Below are positions 21,512 to 34,000 of a stretch of 64,000 nucleotides of DNA, piece after piece. Source of the DNA: Cunninghamella blakesleeana. Lineage: Eukaryota; Mucoromycota; Mucoromycetes; Mucorales; Cunninghamellaceae. The DNA lies in NCBI GenBank assembly GCA_017871115.1, contig JAFCIZ010000005.1, forward strand, positions 5,139,501 to 5,203,500, written 5' to 3'. The stretch's first letter is position 1, and every line of letters begins with the position of its first letter. The notes beneath the pieces are model-generated. The model was not told where the DNA came from, did no database searches, and saw nothing but the letters and a program-made list of their open reading frames with translations. Position numbers and translations under genes: made by a program.

Positions 21512-24500
21512 ATGGGTGATAAGGTATTAAATATTATTAATAAAATAAAATTAAAAAATAACTGTTAATTTTATTGTTATTTAACTTGTTGAGCTTTTTA
21601 TTTTATTTTATTCTATATATATTTCAATTTATTTGGTCATAAAAGCTATCTTCTATACCACCACCACCTACTATTTCTTCAGCTCCAAATTTTCTTCAAA
21701 AACAATCTACACCTACTTTTTCAACTGCACCATATTTAGAAGGTAGAAGATATATTATTATTTATTTAAATAAAGGATGATTGCTAAAACAGATCTACTT
21801 ACTAGCTTTATTTTTTATATTTTTTTAAAAAGATTTAAGAGATGTTAACACGAAAGAAAAAAACAACGAGGATTTAGGTTCGGAACACAGGCATAAAAAA
21901 AGAAAGTTGGATAAAACTTCAAGAAACAGATCAGAATCGCCAAAAAGAAGACACTCTAAAAAACACCGCTCATCAGATACATCACCACGATATAGATCCA
22001 GAAGACATAGTAGATCGCCTTCTCCTCGGCATAAATCAAAATCACACCGATCGAGAAAATCAAGGTCACGATCTCCTCGTCGAAGACACCATAAATCAAC
22101 TAATAGAGTAAGTAATTTATTCTATATTAATCAAAATGATTGCCTAAATAATGTATATGTATATATCTTTTTTCTTTTTTATACACTAATTTTATTTATT
22201 GTTATTATTACTATTACTATTACTGTTACTATTACTATTTTTAAACCCATTTCTATAGGTCTCTCGAAACCGATCACCCTCACCAGTGCATTCGTAAGTT
22301 TTTATTTATTTACCATATATATACTATATTTATGTAATAGTTGATTTTTCTTTATAATTTTACTTATTATATCAACATTCCATAGTGGCATATTGGATAG
22401 TGGACTTACGTTTATTATTGATAAAAAAGGTGATGAAGGGAATATTTTATATGGAGGCAATAATTTATACGAAATACCGTCTTATAATCGTAGGGGAAGT
22501 AAGTATATAGTTAAATAGTAAAACGTTTTAGGATAATGGATAGCCATAATTGCGTACTGATTGATTATTACTACTATTACTGTTTTTATTTTGAACATAG
22601 ATGGATTAGTACTTGGTTTATCTGGAATGAAAATTTCTTATGATAGTGCCAAAGCGGGTAGAGATTTAGAAGTCGTACCAATTCATTTACTTATTAAGGT
22701 ATATACTAGAAAAAAAAGTGTTGTTATTATTTACAGCTTTCTATTCTAACAGTTTATTTTTGTTACGATAACTTTGCTTATAGAAACCTCCTAAGGAAAT
22801 CAACAATATGAGTTTGCCAACAGAAAAGTAATATATTTTATTTTAATTTCAAACAAATGAATAGCACATATATAATTATACTTGGTTAAATATCAACTAT
22901 ATTTTTTTTTATATGTTTTAATAGAATTATCTTTAAATCCAACGTTGACGATACTATGTTTTCTAAACAACTGGATTTCATCGGTTTGGAAGAAGAACAA
23001 AACAAGATTGAGCCAATATCTGAATCAACTGAAGAATTTATCTCAAGTGGTGTGGATTACCGTGATATTCAAACTTCATCAAAAAATAAAAGTAATGGTG
23101 CAATGCACATAGATGAAGCATTCGATATAATCACAGCCAATAATAACTATGTCAGAAATAGAACAATACAATTTAACAGAGACTTGGAAGAGGTAAAAAA
23201 AAAAAAAGTATATATATATATATATTCATTTTCAAAAATATAAATAATTAATTTTACTATTTAAAAATCAATCATTATATTAGGACCCATCTAATGTAAA
23301 GACTTGGTTAGAATTTATAGCTTTTCAAGACGAGACAGCAAAAAATTTGGAAACTGGGTTTAGCGCCAAAACTAAAGCTAACAAAGAAACCCTAAATGAA
23401 ATAAAAATCAGTATTTTTAACAAGGCTCTGGAACACAATCCTAATAGTGAAGAATTGTGGTTTGCATACCTTCGATGTGGTAGTGAATTCTGGGAGTAAG
23501 TTATATTTATTATCACTCATTTTTTGTAGCCTTTACATGTTTTATTATTTTATGACTAATAATAACCGTACATACCTATTTTTTCAGTACTTTGACACTT
23601 TTAAAAAACTGGGATAAAGCACTTGTTCGTAATCCAGATTCAATTCGATTATGGTCTGATTATATTAATTTTAGACAAACAAACTTTTCAAGTTTTTCCT
23701 TTGATGATTGTGTCAAAGTATTTGAAGACTGCATATACACACTCCACAAAATATGTAGGAAATTACAACTGAATATGAAAATAGAAGATAATTTGGATGG
23801 TAAAAAAATAATACAAATGTGAATCTATTGATGGCGAAAAAATTAAAATAATAAATACCAATGTAAATAAATAATATTATTAAAATTTATAGAAAGAGAA
23901 AATATTGAATCAGTTATGGTATACATAGTTTTAAGACTATGCCTTTTTATGAAACAATCAGGTAAAGTTACTTTTTTATTCATATATATACATATATATA
24001 TAAGATAAATTATAATATTAATTAAAAAAAACATTATAGTCAGTTGATGTTAAATTGTTTTTATTTTAATTTTTTTGTAAATAGGTTACCAGGAAAGAGC
24101 TTTTGCAAGTATTCAAGCAATCATTGAATTTACTCTATTTCAACCTTTGATTTATTCGATGTCTACTGGTTCAAAATTATCACAAATGATTCAAGATTTC
24201 TGTGAATTTTGGGATAGTGAAGTACCACGGTTTGGTGAAAAGGTAATTTAAATAATCATATATAGCTAGCCATTATTTAGAAAAGCACTGATCAATTTAC
24301 TAATATTATAATATGATTTAATTTATTTTAATATCATTTCATTTAGAATGCTAAGGGTTGGAATACTTTTTACAACATGAAACTAAGTAAGTTACAATTC
24401 TATAGCTTATTTAAGGATAAAAACATATTCATCAACATACTGGCCATTTTAACCCTTCTATTTTTAATTTCTTTCTCTCGTTTTTTAATAGATAATAAAG

Positions 24501-27238
24501 CTGATATAAACGTGGAACTAAAAAGGAACGAGCTTAATGAAGCTGTTGATGATGGTAAATTTGATATATATGCTATGAAATTTCAACTTTTTAAAAAAGA
24601 GAAAAGAATCAATATTAACTTATATATTGATACTTTTTATTACTTTATCTTAATGATTATAGTGGAAAATATTAAGGATTGGTTATATTTAGAAGAGGAG
24701 CAAGCGAAAAAATATGTACTTTCTAAAAGGATGGATGGTAATATTAAAAGTATCATAGTTTTCTTCTATTTATCAACATAAATGACGTGATAATTAATAT
24801 GATACAATATATGATTTTAATAGAAATTGAAGAGTTAACTATTGACGATGACCCATATAGAATCATTCTATCTGATGACATATCAAATATATTATTCAAT
24901 ATTACAACAACCGCAGCAAGGAAAAACCTTATTTACAGTGTATTTATTTTCCTTGGATTACCTTATTCACCATATGGCGTTGGCACTAATACTCATTTCA
25001 GCGTAGACACGTTTACCCACAATGATTTATTTTTACAAGATTTTTGGCCAAAAGAAAAGAAGCAACAATACGAGATTTGTTACATTGATAATATACCAAT
25101 GGAAAAAACAAATGATACTCAATCTAACCCCTTCAATATACCACCGTCCTATCCAGTGGAAGAAGATGAATTATTTGCACCTCATGATTACTGGTTTACT
25201 TGTTTCGGAAAACAATATATTACCAACGACGAAGAAATTACATTTACAAGGTAAAATATATAATAAATTATTTTATTATATTTTTTAATATCATATTTTT
25301 ATTTATATATATAATTAATCAATTATTTATTATTACCATTATTATTATTATTTATAGAAATGCTTTCGAACAACTGTTGTCGGTAGAAAAAGATGATAAC
25401 CATCTTTTTAGTTGCTATTTGTCATTTCAAGCAAGCTATGGTTATAAAGGGTAATAAAAAATAGATGAGCTTCTATAATAAATAAGTAAATTATAGGAAA
25501 TAAAAAAAAACAGCTCTTACAATATTATTTTATTATTTTTATTATTTATTATTTATTATTTATTAATTAGAGGAAGAAAATTAGCCAAGAAGCTATTATC
25601 AGAACAAAGAATGAATGTTGCTATTTGGAATGCCTATGCTCAAATGGAAAATGTATATAATAAAGTTGAAGAGGTAAAAACAAATATATAAAATAAAATA
25701 AATAATCCCAACAAAATAAATATATATCTCTATTCCCAAAAACATTCATCGATAATATAACTATAGGCACGTAGAGTATACAAAATGGCCATTGAAGCAT
25801 CTAAAGATTTCTCTCAAAATCAACATATTAATATACCCTTATTACATCGTATGTTTGCACAACTTGAATTACAGCACCACCGACCTCACGAATCAATTAA
25901 TATTTTAATATCTTTAGCTACTGGTGATACATACGGTAAGATGTAAAAAATATATATTTATATTAATACATTTCAATAAAATAAGTATCAATATTAATGT
26001 ATTTTATTTAAATTACTTTATAGTTCAAAATGAACCTCCACCTACCAACCAGATGATATCAAAAGCATACAAAGTAAATAAGCTTATATATATATTGTAA
26101 TCATGCTTTGATTGAATTTAAAATAACTTTTTTTTAAATTTTTATACATTCTTTATATATACATGATAAATAGTACTATAACTCAAATTATAATAACTTG
26201 AAAGAAAATTTGCTTACTACTGAAATGGGTTCCGATATAGCATATGAATTATTACTTTGCTATACACTATTAGTATATCTTTTAGAAGGTGTGGATGCTA
26301 CCGAAAAGTTATACCAGAAAACTTTTGATTATATTGAAGAACACCATGGCCAAAAAGGGTTCATTAGTGAAAGAATTTGGGTATCATTTATTAAGCTATT
26401 ATATCATCATGCAGTTCGAAATGAAAGCGGATACCAACCTATTAAATTAAGAACACTTACAATGAAGGCATTAAAATTATTTCCCAATAACACTATACTA
26501 ATGGGTATCTTTATTTGGAATGAATCAAAAACTTGGGTTTTTAATCGCGTCCAAAATGTATTTACCGAAAACTTGAGCAGGTAATATTTTTATAAAAAAT
26601 AAAAAATAGTAGCAACGTAAATGGTTTTTATATTATTAACGAACACTTATTATTCTTGTAGAGATTCGAATGTTATTTTATGGCTATCTTACATATATTT
26701 TCAATTACATCGACGAAAGCCTTATGATGTTAATCTTGTTAGAACAATTTTCGAAGAAGCTGTCACTCATCCAAGGTAAATATATATATATATATATATA
26801 TACTAATAGCATTAATATGAGTTACAACTGAAATTAACACCCTCTCCCTTTATTATTAATATTACTCTATCTTTTAATACAGTACACGATCATCCATTTT
26901 ATTATGGAAGTTATACATCCAACATGAAGTACGATTAGAAAATAATGAAAAAGCAAAATCGTTACTATACAGGGCTGTAAGAGAATGCCCTTGGTCAAAA
27001 GGTATATATAATATAACAAAAAAGATTTTATTTAGAATTGAATTGGTTCGTTAATAATATTAATTTTATTAATTTTTTGCACATTTTATTAATTATAGAT
27101 CTATTTATGACTGGGCTCAAGTTGTTAAACGACTCATTTTCAACAAAGGAATTGTTAGATCTAACTAGTTTAATGATGGAAAAAGATATACGAACAAGAA
27201 TAATGATAGATCAAGATAGTTTATTTGGATCAGATTAA
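21512..27238 (+). CDS. NRDE2: NRDE2-like nuclear RNA surveillance protein
   Basis: Very many exons, starting with a 12-nt exon (ATG at 21512, MGDK) then 21646 onward; stop at 27236-27238; probably around 1,000 residues. The N-terminus has an SR-like stretch (RSRRHSRSPSPRHKSKSHRS at about 21.99-22.06 kb). The diagnostic NRDE-2 block is at 23.15-23.35 kb: YVRNRTIQFNRDLEE, then DPSNVKTWLEFIAFQDE, the first of many HAT/TPR-like repeats (NPNSEELWFAYLRCGSEF, NPDSIRLWSDYINFRQT). Later repeats include NVAIWNAYAQMENVYNKVEE-type and DSNVILWLSYIYFQLHRR. NRDE2 proteins work with the Mtr4 helicase and splicing factors in nuclear RNA processing, silencing and genome stability. Exons around 24.4-25.0 kb are uncertain because the AT-rich introns offer several in-frame choices. 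Confidence 0.88.
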
Positions 27239-27699
27239 TTTTTGGGTATAATCAATGTACTGTTTCATGTAATAAAGTCCGCATAAAAGTTTTTTTATCA
27301 TTATCTTAAATTTTTTTGATTGGTGGGATATAAATATAATAATGAAAAACGTGAAAGGCGATCAATTTTAGAAGCTAACCTTTCAAAATTAAGGTTTTTC
27401 AATAATGTTAAAATGACTGGTGTATTAAAATAGTTACAATCACTTTAATCTAAACCAAGCTATATTTCAACAATAAAAAAAACAAATCAAAAAGGAATAA
27501 AATAATATGACATGATATTTTTTTATTAAACTAACAAAAAACTAAAAAAAATTATTCAAAAAAAAGGGTAAGGGTATAATAAAATAAATATATACTATAC
27601 AAAAAATTTTCCATTTATAATGTACAAATAATAATAATAATAAAAATAATAATAAAAATAAAAAACCATCTTTTTTTTTCTTCATTTTTATAAAACAAT
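27239..27699. other. Convergent 3' region of NRDE2 and RhoGEF
   Basis: About 460 bp between two convergent stops, rich in A runs and AATAAA-like strings (for example near 27470 and 27645), as expected for two 3' untranslated regions. Nothing else is seen. Confidence 0.5.
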
Positions 27700-29288
27700 T
27701 TAGTTTGCCTGCAACAAATTGATATTTTTGATAACTTTACGAAGAGTATTAACCCATAAATCTTGTTCTTCTAAAGATTGAGTACGTATCATGTGTCTTC
27801 TTTTAAGTGGCGTTCCAGCAGTTGACATAGCATTTTCGAAATTGCCAGGAATCACGTCCATACTTACCTCGGGAGTAATCAATTCAAACCCATATGCAGT
27901 TGCAGGTGGTACAGCTGAAAGTGAATTTGCCGCGGATGCCTTTTTAGAACGAAAAGATAACAAGATAGATTTTTTTACTTCAGCCATTTTAGCGCATATA
28001 GCAGGGGAGAGTACTCTGAGCTCACAGTTTTCGAGATGCAAAGCACCTTTATATTGAAGCTTGTCCTGTTTTTTATCCTTTCTACAAAATATGAGTTGAT
28101 CATTGTATAATATATAGGTACGTACGTCGGAAGTGGATGTTAAATCATCTAAATCGACTTTGATTAATCGTGATTTTAATAATAACCGTCGACTTGGCGT
28201 TACTTCTATAGGGCAGTTATGGATGGTTCGATTGGCTTCTAATACTTCGAACAGTCTTTGGCAATCTATCATCCTATTTTTAAAGAATTAATAAATAAAA
28301 ATTGATCAATATACAATCCTTTTATGATTTATTGTTGTTACCAATTTTTATATATCTATTATTAACAACTTACTTTTCAAGTATTTGGTTAGATTTTTGT
28401 TTATATACATTTAAAGCCTTGTGAAGTCCATCATAATCAACATGAGAAGGATCACTGAATTGTACTAATAAACCTAATGCTTGAAGATAGGCTTGGAAAC
28501 GGAATATAGGTAATCTTAAATAGTACAATATACTATGGCCATATTGGTGATCGTTATTCATTTGATTCTATTAAAAATAAAAAAAGATATAAATAAGTAA
28601 AATCGTTCCTAATCTTAGTAGTAGTCATTTTGTCGTGAGAAAAATATATCGGACCTCTAATTGCTTAACAAAAATTTGAATACCATAAAACTGATTAATT
28701 GTCATGATTAAGTTCGAATAATTCTTGAAAAAAGCATCGTATATATCTAATAAGGAATACTATAATAGAAATAAAGAAAAAATATAAATATTTAATATCT
28801 ATTCAATTAATCTATTATTTTTTAAATAATTAAACCTATTTGATAATAGACTTACAAGGTTCATAAAAACATCACTAACAATTTGTGAAGGACCCCATAT
28901 TTTTTCTCTATTATAAATAAAAAAAAGTATGTACAATAATAAGTAACACTAAAAAAAAAAGTTTTTTTTTTTTTCTTGTATAACAATAAAAATTTTTTTT
29001 TCATATTTATGTTTTCTATTTTCTTTACCTTTCCGTTAAATCCTTTAAAAAGGCTTGATGTATAAATATTAAATCTTGATAAATATGTAATGGTTTTGGT
29101 AAAGGGATTTTAATTTTTGTATTAATATGATTTTCGATCCACTGTAAAATAAAATCGATATAATATTCTTGAAAATGTTGTAATTCTTGGATATAGTTTA
29201 CTTCGGATTCATTGAGGTCTTGCAAAACTTTATATTTATTTGCTACATTACGAGCTACGGTTGCTACGTTTTCTTTGTCTAAAAAATA

Positions 29289-29319
<31 letters not shown>

Positions 29320-29364
29320 AATAAGTCAATACATCGATTAGATTTATTATTTTGACCTTTTATC

Positions 29365-29397
<33 letters not shown>

Positions 29398-29633
29398 ATC
29401 AATTAAGTTTTTTTTTTTTTCTTTTATTATATACCACTTTCAAGCTCTTGGCCATAAGTATCATATAAATCATCTATAATAGCTAAATCATCCATTAACT
29501 GCTGTACATTTAAAGCTGTCATATTTAAAGGATCTTCTACATATGAGTTTGACGATAAAGAGTGTTCCGAAGTTGCATTACTAAAAGTACTATTGGTAAA
29601 AGTACTTCCTTTACTATCTATATAAGATACCAT
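27700..29633 (-). CDS. Compact RhoGEF with DH and PH domains
   Basis: Six exons: 29633-29435, 29278-29029, 28907-28856, 28759-28655, 28567-28374, 28273-27700; 457 residues. After a short Ser/Asn-rich N-terminus, the DH (Dbl homology) domain spans about residues 75-270. CR1 is YKVLQDLNESEVNYIQELQ, CR2 lies around KDLTERREKIWGPSQIVSDV, and CR3 is SILYYLRLPIFRFQAYLQAL. A PH domain follows (about 285-450): RLLLKSRLIKVDLDD, then YILYNDQLIFCRKDKKQD and a closing helix EEQDLWVNTLRKVIKNIN with the typical Trp. It would exchange GDP for GTP on a Rho-family GTPase (Rho1, Cdc42 or Rac). No CNH, SH3 or other extra domain is seen, so this is smaller than Rom2 or Cdc24. The intron after exon 4 has a weak donor (GTCCGA). 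Confidence 0.88.
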
Positions 29634-30617
29634 TATATTAAAAAAATTAAAAAAGAAAAAAAAAAGAAAGAGCGAAAAAGGAAAAGAAGAAACTAAAAAG
29701 TTTAAAATAAATGGTTTATATAATAAATTGATTTGAAATTCCGATGGGAAAAAAAGAAATGGTTTCGAACAAACCCTTTTTTTTTTCTTTTTCATTTCAT
29801 TTCATAATACGGTTGTCTTAGGTAAGAAAAAAAAATACAGTAGTACATCTTCTTTTTTTTTGAGTTTGGTCATACATCAAGTAAATAATTGGTAAAAAAG
29901 AATCTTTTTTTTCGGCCTTAAAAGCCCTTTTTTTCATTTATAAATATATGGGGAAAGAAGGGTTGTACGAGGTTCTCTTCATTTTCTTGCTGATATAATA
30001 TTATAAAAGTATGTTTATTTATATAAACATTTTTATGGTAAAGACAAGAAGTTTCACAAGAAAAAATAAAATAAAGTAAAATAAAAATACAAGTCCATAT
30101 TTATCTTTTAAATTTCTTGATTAATTCTATATTTTAATACTTTCTTTTTCTTATTTATTTACTAACTCCTCGATTATTCAACGTAGGGATAAAAAATAAA
30201 AGAAAATACTGTTATGATAAAGATGTTCATTATACATAATATTTGATTATTATAAAAATAAATAGAATGCAACAAATAATAAACATATGCAAAATGCCTT
30301 TTTATTTCCTTGGAAGAGAGAGTGCTTCCTCCTTCCCCTTGATATACGCCCCCTTTTATCTTAACTAGCCCCGTAAAAAAGTAAAAATAAAAAAAAATCA
30401 ACTTGTTTACTTATATAAGGAGGCTAAAATAATAAAACGATGGTTATTATTTTTTTCTTTTTTCATTTTTTCTTTTTTATTTTCATTTTCGTTATTTTTT
30501 TAATATTAAACATTAATATACCATTGTCATTATTACCTATTCACTTAATTTTGTATTTATAATCATTATATAATCAATATCATTTTAAATTGTCTATAAA
30601 AAAATAGCATAATAACA
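29634..30617. promoter_or_regulatory. Divergent promoter region, RhoGEF / myosin-chitin synthase
   Basis: A 984-bp gap between divergent starts. It has long purine and pyrimidine tracts (29640-29700 A/G-rich; 30440-30510 T-rich) and a few GC patches (29925-29990; 30310-30365 with ggaagagagagtgc and ccccttga). A plus-strand T-rich leader runs directly into the chitin synthase ATG. No specific factor site is claimed. Confidence 0.4.
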
Positions 30618-30965
30618 ATGGTTCATGATCTTTTACAACTTTCTGATAGATCACCTGAACAAATAGTAGAAACATTAAAACAACGTTATTTAGATGATCA
30701 ACTATATACAACTATTGGTGATACAGTTTTAATATCTTTTAATCCTTCAATAGATCAAGATAAAAGTACTGATTATGTATCATCTTATAAAAATCCTCAA
30801 TTACAACATAATGATCCTCATTTATACCAATTTATAAACCACGCTTATCATCATTTACGAAGAACAAGTTTAAATCAATCCATTTTATTCTGGTAATATC
30901 CTTACTATCTTTTTAAAAATTTAAATGCCGATTTTTTCGACCCCACAATTTTTTTTAAAGTAACC

Positions 30966-31035
<70 letters not shown>

Positions 31036-34000
31036 CGTTCTTTTATCTACCTTTTATGTATATAAATATATAACTTTAATAAATGAATATGTATATATAC
31101 ATTCATCCTATATTATAATATAGTGGTGAATCGGCTAGTGGAAAATCACAACAATTCAAGTATGCAGTAAATCATTGTGTTGCTTTAGGGTCCAACAAAA
31201 AACAAACTAAATTATCACAGCTTATTCAACACTCACAACTCATTCTAGATTTATGGACAAAAGCAAAGTCAACACTTCATGATCACTCTTCTTATTGTCT
31301 TCAATATATTGAATTATATTATTCAGATCGTGGTCGTATTATTGGTGCTCAACACTTGGCTTATTTTTTAGAAAAAACAAGACTTACATCTACTTGTCAA
31401 GATGAAAGGAACTTTCATATATTTTATGCTTTGTTAGCTGGTGCCCCTTTAGAAGAAAAACAACGTCTTGGTTTACCAACAGATGGAAGTGTTCCTTTTT
31501 CTTATTTATCTGTCTCCTCTATTACCACAAGCCATTTAAATGTTACATCGGTTGATGACACTCAAAATTACCACCACCTTCAACTTGCTTTAAAAGCGTT
31601 TGGGTGCTCAAAAGCTACTATGGTACAGCTGAATCAAGTATTGGCTGCCATACTCTTTTTAGGAAATATTACTTTTATACATGATCCTGCTCACCCTCAA
31701 GATGCGGCTCTTGTTAAAAACATGGACACTTTATCTCATGTAGCAGATTTATTAGGTGTAGACACAAACGCGTTAGTGAACACTTTAACCTATAAAAGTA
31801 AATTAATTAAACGAGATATTACCACTTTATTTTTGGATCCTATCATGGCAAGTAAACAAAGAGATGGATTAGCACAATCATTATACACTGTTCTATTTAC
31901 TTGGATCATGGAGCAAATTAATACAAAATTATCAAAACAATCAAATATGGCTCATAGTTGGATGGCACTTTTAGATGGTTGGGGCCCTTCAACACGTGTG
32001 ACAGAATCGGCAACACTGGGCAATCTTTTTTCTAATTTTGTTAATGAATCTCTTCATCAAGCCATGCTAACCCAAGTATCACAGTATAATCATCATCAAG
32101 AATATCAAGATCAAGGCCTTTCCTTCTCATCAGATATCATTGCAAACTGTCAAAAAATTATATCTACCAGTCAAGCTGCATTAGATATCTGTCAACACAA
32201 TTCTAAAGGGATCTTATCTATTTTAAATACACAGGCTGGTCGTGTTCAACAGAAGCCTAATGATGATGTTGTCATGGATCATTTTATTAGCGCCAATAAA
32301 AATAACAATGATGGGACAATTCAATTTAAAAAAGCTAACCATACAACTTCGTTTATCATTCAACATTATTGGGGTGCAGTACATTATGATCCCCATGGAT
32401 TTTCTGAATATAATGAAGACTACATATGTATGGATTTTGTATCATTATTTCGTGGTAACGCCTATAATGCACCAACTACTAATGGCCTTCTCTCTGTTTT
32501 ATTTGATGAAAAAACACTTAAGGATAATACAAATACTAGTAATCGTGTCTCAGTAATTCAACATGGTATGATACCTCAGCATCGCTCTCCTTTTTTCTTT
32601 TCTTCCTCCTCTTCCACAACAACAACAGAATCAGAACCACATACTATTAGTAATAATGCAATTAGTACAAGGGATCATGTCCCTACGCTAGGTGATCAGC
32701 TACTGACAGGTATTGATCAACTTCAAACCATTCTTTTATCTACTGTACCGTGGTATGTTCTTTGTATGAAACCAAATGATATGATGTTAGCTCGTTCCTG
32801 TGATATTCGTAAAATAATGGCTCAGCAAATAACATTCAAAATACCATTTTTGGTGGATGCATTAACCATATATTATAATACTTCCTTTACTTTACAAGAA
32901 TTTTGGGATCGTTATTGTGTTTCACTTCCTATCACTCTTGGTGCTCCCGTGGATACCTCACTTGGATTACGTGATCGTTGCTTATCAATTTTTAACTCCT
33001 TACAATGGGATGAAGCTAAGGTGGGAATTGGTTGTGAAAAGGTAATACAAGTGGATGATATATACAAACCTTTTTTTGTTTTATTTTTATTTTTACCTTA
33101 TAGATACATTTTGATGGTCATTATATAAATATCTATACTTTATTTTTATTTTTTTTCTTTAAAAAGAAAGTTAATTCATTTTATATTACTTTATATTTAT
33201 CATATTTTATAACTCTTATTATTATTTAGATATATTTATCAAATGAAGCATTTTGTATTTTGGAATATGATCTTCGCGGATTAGAAAAGGCTGAATCTAA
33301 AAAGAATAAACCTTTCTTAAATAGTAAGTTGGATCTTTTTTTTTTCTTAAAAAATTATAATGATAACTTTAATCAACGTAACACCTATAAACTTTATTTA
33401 TTTTCTATCTTTTTAAACTGATTATTAGCTTCACAACGTGACACATATGACGGTTATTCTTTTAATGAAGACCAGTTCTCAACAGCATTGTCAGAAGATC
33501 CTTATGATATGTATGAAAGCGCAACACCAAAAAATTATTCTCCTGAATTGGCTCCAAAAAACATGATGATGGATGAAAAAAATCATTTACAGTATGAACA
33601 ATTTAATAATAATAATAATAATAACATCAATAACAACAGCAGTAATAATAATCAAATTATTGATAATACAATAAATGAAGAGGATGTACAACAAATGACG
33701 AGCGCTAGACGAAAATGGTTAATGCTTGTATGGATCTTAACTTGGTGGGTTCCTTCTCCTTTCTTAACATTATGTGGTGGAATGAAGCGAAAAGATGTAC
33801 GAATAGCTTGGAGGGAAAAAGTCACACTATGTATATTAATTTTTCTAATGTCAGCGGGTATGGTAGTGTTTATCATCTTTTTTGGCCCTTTAATATGCCC
33901 CCACCAAGATGTTTTTTCACTCAATGAATTACAAAGTAAATCTGAAAAAGATGCGGCGTACGTAGCTATTCGTGGTGAAGTATTTGATCTAACAAAGTTT

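Noticed and set aside
27791..28057. Plus-strand frame opposite the RhoGEF PH domain
   Set aside because: A shadow of the PH-coding exon; the minus-strand reading has PH features and spliced continuity.
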